Source of the DNA: Streptomyces sp. NBC_01224
GTDB taxonomy: Bacteria > Actinomycetota > Actinomycetes > Streptomycetales > Streptomycetaceae
Direction: 5' to 3'
DNA length: 64,000 bases
NCBI RefSeq assembly: GCF_036002945.1
Contig: NZ_CP108529.1
Coordinates: 2,542,001-2,606,000, forward strand
The position numbers and the translations under genes are program-made. Shown one piece after another: positions 27,666 through 35,911 of this stretch (the first letter of the stretch is position 1; each line of letters opens with the position of its first letter). Below the pieces are notes generated by a model. That model did not search any database and had not been told where the DNA came from. It worked only from the letters and a program-made list of their open reading frames with translations.

Positions 27666-28301
27666 CTACTGGGGAGCAGGCAGAATGATCGTGCCGGCCG
27701 CCTTGTTGAACTCGGCCTCGCTGACCTCGCGGTATCCATCGGGTACCACGGCGAACACGTCCGCGCCCCCGCTGACGGTCAGCCACCCGCCGTTGCGCTC
27801 ATCGGCGGCGCGCGCTGCCGAGCGTCGGGGGTTTACGGGCTCGCAGGCTGAGGCACGCGGCCCCGAACTCGGCGAGATTTCCCGGGTAGTCGAGGGCACC
27901 GGCGTGAGCTGTAGCCCTGGCTGACGCCGCAACGCAGGTCGCCGGATGAGACAACCGGCGAATCTCGCCGACCCAGCGGGCGGTGTCGGGCCGCGGAATG
28001 TACGTGGCTGCGGCGCCGAGCGCTTCGCGGATGCCCGGCAGCGGGGCCGCGAGGAGAACATGTACATCTCCAGCGCACGGATGCGCTGTTGCTTGTAGCC
28101 CTTGCTCGCGGTGCGGTTCCCGACGGACTCAACGGACCAGCGGTAGCGCAGCTCGTCCGCAGCCGTCGGGGCGATGTAGCCGTTGCCCTTCACCCAGCCG
28201 GGGGGCCAGTGCTGCCCGGCCTCGTCAACGGCATCCTTGAAGACCTTGGCCGAGCCCTCGTTGTCGAAGCGCTCGCACTGCCACCCATTTGAACTAGCCA
28301 A
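27666..28301 (-). pseudogene. Fused debris: N-terminal arm of a tyrosine integrase plus an unrelated fragment
   Basis: This long frame is a patchwork. The part from about 28283 to 28060 reads GWQCERFDNEGSAKVFKDAV, DEAGQHWPPGWVKGNGYIAP and ESVGNRTASKGYKQQRIRAL, matching the N-terminal and start of the core-binding region of Streptomyces element integrases. The catalytic half is missing. A middle arginine/proline-rich stretch is noise. The last part (WLTVSGGADVFAVVPDGYRE, ending GTIILPAPQ) looks like the end of another small phage gene. The 5' side is fused to dispersed repeat copy C. Confidence 0.6.
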
Positions 28302-28536
28302 GATCTAGCGATACTTGCAGGTCAGGGTGCAGATACGCAGGAACGGCCGGAGCCCCCGCACAGTGGCCCCCCACAGCGCCCTGACCTGCGGTTTTCCCCT
28401 GACCTGCACGAATGCTCAGCGCTTCGGCCCGTCCCGGCCCGTCCTGGCCCGTCTCAAGCCGTTTCAGCCCGCCCTCGTGCTCCCACGGGAGCACCACGGA
28501 AGCCACGAAAGCGAAGTGCGCCCTGACCTGCGGGTA
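28281..28536 (+). repeat. Dispersed repeat, copy C (longest)
   Basis: Contains all parts seen in the family: CCACCC-TTTGAAC left end, GCAGGTCAGGG (28317-28327), GGAGCCCCCGCACAGTGG, two CTGACCTGC motifs, GAATGCTCAGCGCTTCGGCCC, GGCCCGTCC-type units, palindrome GTGCTCCCACGGGAGCAC (28477-28494) and the closing CCCTGACCTGC (28521-28531). The first and last of these motifs are inverted copies of each other, so 28317-28531 has 11-bp terminal inverted repeats. Confidence 0.9.
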
Positions 28537-28669
28537 TCCGCTCCAGTGCCCCACGAGCCCGCACTGGCCGCCAAGCGTGACCGAAAGCCTCGGTTCAGAC
28601 TGGGACACCCGTCCACAGCGTGCGAGTTCGTCGGTGTTGGTGGTGATCGTAAACTCCTCGCCTGTCCCG

Positions 28670-28780
28670 TCAGATCGGGCGGTGCATGGCAGCAAACACG
28701 ATCACCACGTAGACGAGCACGAGCACGACCGCTGCGGTGATAGGCGGTCGACGGTGTGGGCGAGCGCGGCAGGTGGGCAT
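28670..28780 (-). CDS. Very small single-helix membrane peptide
   Basis: A 36-residue frame, start ATG at 28780 behind GTGAGGCCGG: a basic leader (MPTCRARPHRRPP) then one helix (ITAAVVLVLVYVVIVFAA) and MHRPI. It lies opposite in strand to its flanking genes. The basic-then-hydrophobic layout is unlikely by chance but short, so coding is uncertain. Confidence 0.45.
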   Translation of the reverse strand: MPTCRARPHRRPPITAAVVLVLVYVVIVFAAMHRPI

Positions 28781-29040
28781 CCGGCCTCACGTGACCGCGT
28801 CAGCGGCATGGGCCGGGACAGTGACCGGCAGCGGCGCCACCGGCCGCAGAGCCAGATTCCGCGACAGCGCGGAATGATCCGTGAGCCGGGGCTCACTGGT
28901 GCGCGGCTCGTGCACATAGGAGCAGTCCGCGCCCACACCTAGCGGCCGCGGAGCCCTGGAGTGCTGACCTGCCCGGAGCGCCGCTGGTGCCTATCGTGAA
29001 AGTGCACGTGATCGACATAGCGTCGTGGGCAGGTGGCATC

Positions 29041-30270
29041 GTGAACGCATCTGGGATCGACTACGAGGCGGTATTCCAGGCGCTGCCGAGCGCGGTAGCC
29101 CTGTTCACCACGGACCTGGTGTACGTCGACGTCAACGAGGCGTTCCTGAGCAGCATGGGGCGTACCCGTGGCCAGGTGGTAGGCCGCTACCTGTTTGATG
29201 CCTTCCCCGACGACCCCAAGGACCCTGCCGTAACCGGTATGCGCAAGCTGCAGGCATCGCTGCGGTGGGTGGCTGCCACAGGGAAGCGCGACGCCATGAC
29301 GCTGCACCGCTACGACGTGGAGCTCCCGGACCGGCCCGGGGTGTGGGAGGAGCGGTACTGGAGTCCGGTGAACGTCCCCGTCTTCGGCCCGGACGGGCGG
29401 GTGGCGCTGCTGCTGCACCGGGAGGAGGACATCACCGAGCTGGTCCGCACCCTCAGTGGCCGAGGCAGCGGGGACCGGCCGACGGTACTGGAAGCCGAGC
29501 TGTACACCCGGGCCGGGGAACTCCAGGGGGTCAACGAACGGCTGCGTGAGGCGCACGCCTGCGAACACGAAGTCGCCCTGAGCCTGCAAGAGGCGATGCT
29601 GCCCGCCCCCGGGCCTGTGAGGCATCACCGCGCAGCAGTGCGCTACCGCCCGGCGGTCGGGGGGCTGAACGTGTGCGGGGACTGGTACGACCTCGTCGAC
29701 CTGCCTGGCGACCGCATCGCGGTGGCCGTCGGCGATGTCGTCGGCTGCGGCCTGGCCGCCGCCTGCGTCATGGGCCAGCTGCGCAGCGCCCTCAGCGCCG
29801 CTTCCCGCGTCGCCGACGGCCCCGCCCAGGCCCTGGAAGCCCTCGGCCTGTACGCCCGCTCGGTCGACGGCGCGGAATCGACAACGGCCGTCTTGTCCGT
29901 CATCGACGGCACCAACCGCACCATCGCCTACAGCAGCGCCGGCCACCTTCCACCAGCTCTGCTGCACCCTGACGGCACCGTGGACTTCCTCGACCAGGCC
30001 ACCGACCCCCCGCTCGGCGCCCGCCCCGAACATATCCCCCGCCCCCAGGCCGAGACCGCGTTCACCGAGGGGGCCACCCTTGTGCTGTACACCGACGGGC
30101 TGATCGAGCGCCGCAGCGAGGACATCGATGTCGGCCTGACCCGACTTGCCGACTCCCTCGCCCGCCACCAGGGCGCCGATCCCGAAACGCTCGCCGACGC
30201 CCTCCTGGCTGACCTGACCCCACCTGCCGGTGCCATCGACGACACCGCCCTGGTCGTCCTACGCCTGTGA
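29041..30270 (+). CDS. PAS-domain SpoIIE/PP2C-type phosphatase
   Basis: A 409-residue cytoplasmic protein. The start is set at the GTG at 29041 behind AGGTGGCATC; a GTG at 28987 would add 18 residues. Residues 5-135 form a PAS domain (YEAVFQALPSAVALFTTDLV, MGRTRGQVVGRYLFDAFPDD). A helical linker (LREAHACEHEVALSLQEAML) leads to the SpoIIE phosphatase: GLNVCGDWYDLVDLPGDRIAVAVGDVVGCG, IAYSSAGHLPPALL, LVLYTDGLIERRSEDID and DDTALVVLRL. The PAS domain probably senses a ligand or redox signal controlling dephosphorylation of a partner. Its 3' flank repeats that of the phosphatase at 15065. Confidence 0.93.
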   Translation: MNASGIDYEAVFQALPSAVALFTTDLVYVDVNEAFLSSMGRTRGQVVGRYLFDAFPDDPKDPAVTGMRKLQASLRWVAATGKRDAMTLHRYDVELPDRPGVWEERYWSPVNVPVFGPDGRVALLLHREEDITELVRTLSGRGSGDRPTVLEAELYTRAGELQGVNERLREAHACEHEVALSLQEAMLPAPGPVRHHRAAVRYRPAVGGLNVCGDWYDLVDLPGDRIAVAVGDVVGCGLAAACVMGQLRSALSAASRVADGPAQALEALGLYARSVDGAESTTAVLSVIDGTNRTIAYSSAGHLPPALLHPDGTVDFLDQATDPPLGARPEHIPRPQAETAFTEGATLVLYTDGLIERRSEDIDVGLTRLADSLARHQGADPETLADALLADLTPPAGAIDDTALVVLRL

Positions 30271-30317
30271 CAGAGGCGGCCACCACCGCGCTCACCGCCG
30301 GGTCGTCGGCCGCGCCT

Positions 30318-30392
30318 CGCCACCGCCAGCCCCGGGTACGGGCGTGCCCCGCCCGCAGCTGGTCGGCGCAATCATCAGCTGCGAGCGGGAGT
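30318..30392 (+). repeat. 75-bp 3'-flank repeat, second copy
   Basis: Gap-free match to 16266-16340, beginning 47 nt after the phosphatase stop. See the first copy for composition. Confidence 0.85.
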
Positions 30393-30448
30393 AGAGGCCT
30401 CAGCCGGCCAAAGAGGGTGGCCGACCAAGGTGGTCTTACGGGTTCACC

Positions 30449-30600
30449 GCGCGAGCTGCCCGCCGGGGCAGGTCTCGGTACCGGCGCGCTGCGGGTCTGC
30501 GGTCAGCTCCTGGTCGAGGTCGACCACGGTGACCCCGTTCATCCGGCGCACGAGCTGACTGATCAGCACACCGCGCAGGTAGTGAGCACAGTTCTGAGGT
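30449..30600 (-). pseudogene. C-terminal fragment related to the protein at 44673
   Basis: The minus strand reads CAHYLRGVLISQLVRRMNGV, then TVVDLDQELTADPQ and further to a stop. The segment SQLVR-x(6)-TVVDLD closely parallels ASQLVRCLQDFTVVDLDDL at the end of the uncharacterised protein encoded at 44673-45332. The rest of that protein is missing, so this is a 3' relic of a paralogue. Confidence 0.6.
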
Positions 30601-30654
30601 GATTCGCCGGTCTCAGGGAACATCGGTACAGCTTTTAGGGGAGGATCCGTAGCT

Positions 30655-31668
30655 ATGAGACTCCTCGTGATGGGTGGCACTTGGTTCTTGGGCAGGCACA
30701 TTGCCGAAGAGGCCCTGGCCAGGGGCTGGGACGTGACGACCTTCAACCGGGGTCGGACCGGCAAGGACGTGTCCGGAGTCAAGCTTGTTCACGGGGACCG
30801 AACCGTCATCGACGACGTGCGGGGGCTCGCAGCGCATGGTCCGTGGGATGCCGTCATCGACACATCGAGTTCCGAGTTGCCGCCACGCGATGTGCTGCTG
30901 GCGGCCTCGACGCTGAAGGACTGTGCTGCCCGCTGGGTTCACGTCTCTACCGTGTCCGTTTACCGAGGCTGGCCCCACCACCACCTGACTGACGGCTCAG
31001 AGCTTTTGGAGTGCCCGGCGGACGCGGATGAAAGTTACGGCTATACCGGCGAGGACGGCAGCCCGACGGTCTACGGCTACCAGAAAGCGGGTGGCGAGCG
31101 AGCCGTGACCGAGTCATTCGCCGGCCGATCCGTAATCCTTCGCCCTGGCGTGATCCTCGGCCCTGGCGAGTACGTCGGACGCCTGCCGTGGTGGCTGCGC
31201 CGTGCACATCAGGGAGGTCACGTCCTGGCGCCCGCACCTAGAAAGCAGCTGATCCAGCCGGTGGACGTCCGCGATGTTGCTGCTTTCGCGCTCCATCAGG
31301 CCGCAAGCGATGAGACCAGCAGTTACAACGTCACCCACCCGGAAGGCATCACTTTCGAGGACTTCGTGGCGGCCTGCCTAGAAGCCACGGGCGGAGCCGG
31401 GCGCCCCGTATGGGTGGACCCCGCCATCCTCATCGAAAACGGCGTGAAGCAGTGGACCGAACTTCCCCTGTGGCGTACCCACGGCGGTGTCTGGTCAGTG
31501 GATTCGAGTCACGCTGTTGCCGCAGGACTCCGCTGCCGGCCGCTGCGCGAGACCATTCGCGACACCTGGAATTGGCTGCAGAACGACGGCTGTCCCGTGG
31601 ACCACCCGCGGTGGGCGGAACACGGGATCAGCCCTGAGAAGGAGGAGAAGATTCTCGCTTCGCTCTGA
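30655..31668 (+). CDS. NAD-dependent epimerase/reductase (extended SDR)
   Basis: A 337-residue Rossmann protein, start ATG at 30655 behind GGGGAGGATCC. N-terminal nucleotide motif MGGTWFLGRHIAEEALARGWDVTTFNRG (GGTxFxG form of the extended short-chain dehydrogenases), active-site Ser/Thr region VHVSTVSVYRGW, Tyr-x-x-x-Lys as YGYQKAGGERAV, and ILRPGVILGPGEYVGRLPWW. It resembles the reductase/epimerase proteins often adjacent to XRE regulators in Streptomyces. The substrate is unknown. It converges on the truncated XRE gene, with the two stop codons adjoining. Confidence 0.9.
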   Translation: MRLLVMGGTWFLGRHIAEEALARGWDVTTFNRGRTGKDVSGVKLVHGDRTVIDDVRGLAAHGPWDAVIDTSSSELPPRDVLLAASTLKDCAARWVHVSTVSVYRGWPHHHLTDGSELLECPADADESYGYTGEDGSPTVYGYQKAGGERAVTESFAGRSVILRPGVILGPGEYVGRLPWWLRRAHQGGHVLAPAPRKQLIQPVDVRDVAAFALHQAASDETSSYNVTHPEGITFEDFVAACLEATGGAGRPVWVDPAILIENGVKQWTELPLWRTHGGVWSVDSSHAVAAGLRCRPLRETIRDTWNWLQNDGCPVDHPRWAEHGISPEKEEKILASL

Positions 31669-32730
31669 TCAGGCGTCCAGCGCGGGCATTCCGTACGGGG
31701 GGAGGAGCTGATGCTGGACTGGAAAGCGGGTGAACTCCTCCAGCCGCTCGCCGAGATCGGCGGCGAGGGCCGTCCCCTGCAGGTGCTGCTGGGTGAGAGC
31801 GCGCCGCAGACTCATAGCCCTGGTCACGAGCCCGGTCCCCCGATGCGTGCTGTTGATCGACAGCATCGCCTCAATGGCTTCTGCTGCCCCGTCCAGATTA
31901 TTCGTCAGCAGCCGGGCCGTGGCGAGGTCGGCTGATGCCTTTCCGGAAACGATGGAGGATCGGTGCTTAGCCGGCTTGGCCGCCACAAGTTCAAGCGCCC
32001 GCAGGGCTGACACCTCCGCGGTGCGGCCGTCGCCCAGGAGCAAAGCGGTCGAGGCATTCGACATGGCCAACCGGTCGTCGGCGAACCCGAACTCGCCGCC
32101 AACGCAGTCGTGTAGTTCGTCCGTGGTGTCGGTGTCCACCTCTTCCGACATGCTCAGTGCACGTCGGGCTGCCTTTGTATGCCCAAGGTGTCCATAGGCC
32201 CGAGCCTCGATCGAGTGAAGACGCCGCGCCGCTACGTCTCCAAGACCTCCGTAGGTGAGCGCGTGTCGGGCGTGGACAGGGGCCAGCGACAGATCGCCGG
32301 AGTAGTAGGCGATGTAAGCGAGGCTGCCTGCGGCATAGGCACGTAGCGGCTCGTACCGCGCGGTCTCGCCGTAGAGTGCAGCCGTGCGTGCCAGACGCTT
32401 GGCTGCGTCGAGAGAGCCCAGGTCGAACGCAGCGGTAGCCAGCAGCGCGGATGCCTCGCCCGCGAGAATGAGCAGCGCTTGTTGCTGAGCGGGGACGGCG
32501 GTGCGGTCGCGGTTGTTCTGCACGTCCTCCCGCAGATTCTTGGCTTGCTGCCAGACGTCGAGAGCCGTCAAGTTGCCGTAGTTCCTGGCCAGCGCGTGTA
32601 CGTCGTCACGCAGTTGGTCGACGGTCAGGTCGGAGACGGAGGATGCGGCAGCGGCGCCAGCATCGTCCTGTGCTTCATGTGCGGTCATTGCGATCTCGGC
32701 TTCCAAGTCGAACGTCGGTACATCGGGGTG
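31669..32730 (-). pseudogene. XRE-type regulator lacking its helix-turn-helix domain
   Basis: About 340 residues correspond to the TPR-like C-terminal part of Streptomyces XRE regulators: FDLEAEIAMTAHEAQDD, LTVDQLRDDVHALARNYGN, LLATAAFDLGSLDAAKRLAR, ARRLHSIEARAYGHLGHTKA and the final GERLEEFTR. In intact relatives the DLExEIxMxAHE segment follows an N-terminal HTH of about 80 residues, which is absent here. Upstream homology ends at a 34-bp repeat (32730-32763). A product could still start at the ATG at 32688 (339 residues), so a free sensor-domain protein is possible. Confidence 0.7.
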
Positions 32731-32763
32731 CACAGACCTTCCTCGACGCGAGAGGCTACGGCG
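32730..32763. repeat. 34-bp repeat, first copy
   Basis: Identical by eye to 45583-45616 in the same orientation, 12,853 bp apart. It begins GCACAGACCTTCCTCGACGC and contains CTCG-ACG-CGAG, a short hairpin. It marks the point where the XRE gene is cut and lies 53 bp before the radical SAM operon. Confidence 0.92.
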
Positions 32764-32815
32764 TCGGCCAGGTACCAAAGGGCTTCAGCGAACTGGAAGA
32801 CCGGGTTGGCCTTGC

Positions 32816-33940
32816 GTGTGGCCAGGTAGGGAAGTCGCTGGCGGGGCCGACGTGATCGAGTACCGCAAGTCGGGTCTGTCGCTGAACTGGATCGTCGGCT
32901 GCCCGCTGGAGTGCGGATACTGCGTCCGGCACCTCTTCGACAACTTCGAGATGAAGGTTCCCCGCCGCCTGATGAGCGACGAGGAGGCCGTCACCCGCCT
33001 CGTCAGCCACCCGTACTTCCGGGCCCACAAGACGCCCATCCAGCTTCTCAACCGGGCCACCGACCCCATGCTGCCGATCGTCAAGCCGCATGTTTTCAAC
33101 GTGCTGCGGAACCTGGACGAGCAGGGCCTGACCAATCACGTCCTGATCATCACTCGGTGGCGGGTGACCCCCAAGGACTGCGCCGTCCTCAACAGCTTCA
33201 CGAACCTGCGTCTGACCGTGCTGGTCACGCACTCCAACATCGCCGACCCGGCCATCGAGCCCGTGGACTCCCGCATCGCCGCAGAGAGCCTGCGCACCCT
33301 GTACGAGCACGCCGAGCGGTACCGCACCGTCCTGTACTGGCGGCCGATCGTGCCCGGCCTGAACGACTCCGACACCGACATCGAGCGGGCCCGGGAGCTG
33401 TCCCAGCACGCACACGCCACCGTCTTCACTGGCCTGTTCTTCCGCGAGGAGATCGCCTCCTACTACGAGTCGCACGGCCTGCCGATGCCGTACGACGAGA
33501 CGGCACGGCGGAAGATCACGCCGGAGGCCGCCGAAGAGCGGATACTCGCCGCCTTCCAAGACAGCGCCTGGGGGGCTCTGTTCCGCAAGACGAGCTGCGG
33601 TGTCGCCTACGCCCACAAAGAGGCCGACTACAACGGCCACTACGGCGTCCGCGAGCTGTGCGACATCTGTCCCGAGGACCAGATCGCGCGATGCCAGGCG
33701 GCGTGGGTCAAGCCGGATCTGGCGACAGTCACCCAGGAAGCCCGAGTCCTCGGCGCAACGGGTGAGATTGAGATCAACGATCGTGCCATCGTCGTGGAGG
33801 GACTGGACGAACCGCCGCGCTACTTCCTCCAGCACGGCTTCGGCTACCAGTGCCACGACCGAAGCAAGCCTCACCACCACCGCCAGCACGGCCGTGCTCC
33901 CATCGGCTGGAAGGCGGGGAACGGAACCGGAGCCGCATGA
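32816..33940 (+). CDS. Radical SAM protein, SplB-like
   Basis: A 374-residue protein with the radical-SAM cluster motif C29-x3-C33-x2-C36 (VGCPLECGYCVRHLFD). The TIM-barrel features resemble DNA-repair photolyase/SplB-type enzymes: IQLLNRATDPMLP, GLTNHVLIITRWRVTP, LTVLVTHSNIADPAIEP and YWRPIVPGLNDSD. The C-terminal part has further cysteines (TSCGVAY, ELCDICPEDQIARCQ), perhaps a second cluster or zinc site. The start is uncertain: GTG at 32816, or GTG at 32852 giving MIEYRKSG. It leads five genes linked by overlapping stop/start codons. The reaction is unknown; nucleic-acid lesion chemistry is an inference from the fold. Confidence 0.85.
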   Translation: MWPGREVAGGADVIEYRKSGLSLNWIVGCPLECGYCVRHLFDNFEMKVPRRLMSDEEAVTRLVSHPYFRAHKTPIQLLNRATDPMLPIVKPHVFNVLRNLDEQGLTNHVLIITRWRVTPKDCAVLNSFTNLRLTVLVTHSNIADPAIEPVDSRIAAESLRTLYEHAERYRTVLYWRPIVPGLNDSDTDIERARELSQHAHATVFTGLFFREEIASYYESHGLPMPYDETARRKITPEAAEERILAAFQDSAWGALFRKTSCGVAYAHKEADYNGHYGVRELCDICPEDQIARCQAAWVKPDLATVTQEARVLGATGEIEINDRAIVVEGLDEPPRYFLQHGFGYQCHDRSKPHHHRQHGRAPIGWKAGNGTGAA

Positions 33941-34539
33941 ACTTCTCCTCCTGGCCCTCACTCCTCGTTGTCGATGTCGAGGGCAACGGCACCAACCCGC
34001 CCGACCTGGTCGAGGTCGCCGCGCTTCCCGTACGTGACGGGCGGCCGGACACGAGTACGGCAGGGGCGTGGCTGACCAAGCCGCGCCGCCCCGTCACGCC
34101 GTTCGCCGCCCGCGTCCATGGCCTGACCAATCTGCGGCTGGAGCGCGAGCCGGGCTGGGAGGAGATCGCCGACAAGGTCCACACGCTCCTGGGTGACTCG
34201 TGGATCTGCGCCCACAACGCGCATGTGGATTACAAGGTGCTGTCGGCGCACCTTCCGCAATGGCGGCCGGCCGGAGTGCTCGACACGCTCCGTCTGGCCA
34301 AGGCCACCTACCCGGGCCTGCCGAAATACTCGCTCGACGCCCTGATCGAGCACGTCCAGCCGGACCTGCGCGCGGCCTCCGCACAGCGGCACCGCGCCAC
34401 GTTCGACGCCTATGCCACGGCGCAGCTTCTGATCGCCATGGCCGCCCACTACGACACCTGGGACCAGCTCGTCGCCGCGGCTGTGCCGCCCGGCCCGCCC
34501 GGAGCCCCCGAACCAGAAGAGGAACCCACCCTGTGGTGA
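33937..34539 (+). CDS. DEDDh 3'-5' exonuclease (DnaQ-like)
   Basis: A 200-residue nuclease with all catalytic residues: Asp13 and Glu15 (VVDVEGNGT), the ExoII motif HNAHVDYKVL (Asp98), and ExoIII HRATFDA (His152, Asp157). RVHGLTNL sits between ExoI and ExoII as in proofreading-type domains. It lacks other domains, so it is a stand-alone exonuclease on DNA or RNA 3' ends. Its ATG overlaps the radical SAM stop (ATGA) and its stop overlaps the next start (GTGA). The coupling ties nuclease activity to the radical SAM enzyme's pathway. Confidence 0.92.
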   Translation: MNFSSWPSLLVVDVEGNGTNPPDLVEVAALPVRDGRPDTSTAGAWLTKPRRPVTPFAARVHGLTNLRLEREPGWEEIADKVHTLLGDSWICAHNAHVDYKVLSAHLPQWRPAGVLDTLRLAKATYPGLPKYSLDALIEHVQPDLRAASAQRHRATFDAYATAQLLIAMAAHYDTWDQLVAAAVPPGPPGAPEPEEEPTLW

Positions 34540-35132
34540 CTACGACTTCGCCCATTCGTATCGGCGTGCTCGGCGCTCATTCCACTGGCAAGACCATGCT
34601 GCTCAAGCGCATCGAGATGGAGCTGCGAGGCAACGGTGTGACCCCGGCGAGGACCGGCAGCATCGGGAAGCGTGCCGCCCTCAACGGGCTGCCCAAGATG
34701 CAGAAGCACACCGTGGCGTCCACCGAGTGGATCATTACGCAGGGCATCGCCGACGAGATCGCCGCAGCCGCCCAGGGCGCGGACGTCATCCTGGCGGACC
34801 GCGCTGCCCACGACGCCCTCGCCTACTTCAACGCCGCTCTTCAGTTCCGCGGTGAGCAGATCCACCGCTTGGAGCGGGAGCGGCTGCTGCTATTGGCTTC
34901 TACACAGTTGCCGAAGTACGACCTGCTCCTGGCGACGGTGCTCGACAAGACGATTCCGGTCGAGCAGAAGCACGACTACGACCCCCGGTACCGCGTACTG
35001 GTCGACCACCACGTACACGCGCTCCTCGCCGCCGAGACGATTCCCCACCTGCGCGTCACCAGCGACCCCGCCAGCCAGGCGAACGCCGTCGCACAGGCAC
35101 TTGAGATCTACCTCAAGGCGGCCGCCGTATGA
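34536..35132 (+). CDS. P-loop NTPase, NadR/AAA_28-like nucleotide kinase fold
   Basis: A 198-residue protein with Walker A GAHSTGKT at residues 13-20, after the strand IRIGVL. It continues with VASTEWIITQGIADEI, a DxxD-like strand ADVILADRAAHDALAYF (Walker B type), and a C-terminal helical lid with HDYDPRYRVLVDHHVHALL. Size and the GAHSTGKT form match the AAA_28/NadR-like kinases acting on nucleosides or small phosphate acceptors. The start is the GTG at 34536, overlapping the exonuclease stop; a GTG one codon earlier is possible. The substrate is unknown. Confidence 0.82.
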   Translation: MTTTSPIRIGVLGAHSTGKTMLLKRIEMELRGNGVTPARTGSIGKRAALNGLPKMQKHTVASTEWIITQGIADEIAAAAQGADVILADRAAHDALAYFNAALQFRGEQIHRLERERLLLLASTQLPKYDLLLATVLDKTIPVEQKHDYDPRYRVLVDHHVHALLAAETIPHLRVTSDPASQANAVAQALEIYLKAAAV

Positions 35133-35911
35133 ACGCCGCGCGGCCCGGGGGCGTGATCGGGCTCGCTGGAAAGACCGTGTCCCGCCTCGGATTCGGGACG
35201 ATGCGGCTGACCGGGCCCGGCACCTGGGGCGACCCCGTCGACCGCGACCAGGCGGTGCGTGTCCTCCGGCAGGCCGTCCACACCCACGGCATCACGCACA
35301 TCGACACCGCGGACGCCTACGGCCCACACACCGCCGAGCACCTGATCCACGATGCGCTGTACCCGTACCCCCAGGAACTGCTGATCGCGACGAAGGTCGG
35401 CATGGTGCGACCGGCCCCCAACCTGTGGGCGCCACACGGCCACCCCGTCTATCTGCGGGCCTGCGTCGAAGCCAGCCTCCGCCGACTGGGCACAGAGCGG
35501 CTGGACCTGTGCTACCTGCACCGCATCGACCCGGAAGTGCCGCTCGCGGACCAGCTCGGCACCCTCCACGCGCTCAAGGACGAAGGCAAGATCGGGCACA
35601 TCGGCCTCTCGAAGGTCACTTCCGAAGACATCCGCAGAGCCGGGAAAGAGGTGACCATCGCGGCGGTCCAGAACGTGCTCAACATGACCGACCGCCACGA
35701 TCCAGCCCTCGAACTCTGCCGAGACCTCGGCATCCCCTACGTGCCCTACCGGCCACTCGACGCGGGCACTCTGGCGAAAGCTCACGGGGTATTCGCCGCC
35801 CTCAACTGGCTTCTCCAGCTCGGCGATATCGTGGCGCCCATCCCCAGCACGAGCCAGCCGAAACACCTCGAAGAGATCGTGAGAGCCGTAACGGCCGGGG
35901 GCTGGTCCTGA
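35129..35911 (+). CDS. Aldo/keto reductase
   Basis: A 260-residue (alpha/beta)8 NADPH oxidoreductase. The catalytic tetrad is present: Asp and Tyr in HIDTADAYGPH, Lys in LLIATKVGM, His in LCYLHRIDPE. Cofactor side: IVAPIPSTSQPKHLEEI. Start motif VSRLGFGTMRLTGPG. It is shorter than most members (300-330 residues) but complete in its core. ATGA overlap with the NTPase stop and TGATG overlap with the next gene. The substrate is unknown; within the operon it may reduce or oxidise a sugar- or aldehyde-type intermediate. Confidence 0.92.
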   Translation: MNAARPGGVIGLAGKTVSRLGFGTMRLTGPGTWGDPVDRDQAVRVLRQAVHTHGITHIDTADAYGPHTAEHLIHDALYPYPQELLIATKVGMVRPAPNLWAPHGHPVYLRACVEASLRRLGTERLDLCYLHRIDPEVPLADQLGTLHALKDEGKIGHIGLSKVTSEDIRRAGKEVTIAAVQNVLNMTDRHDPALELCRDLGIPYVPYRPLDAGTLAKAHGVFAALNWLLQLGDIVAPIPSTSQPKHLEEIVRAVTAGGWS

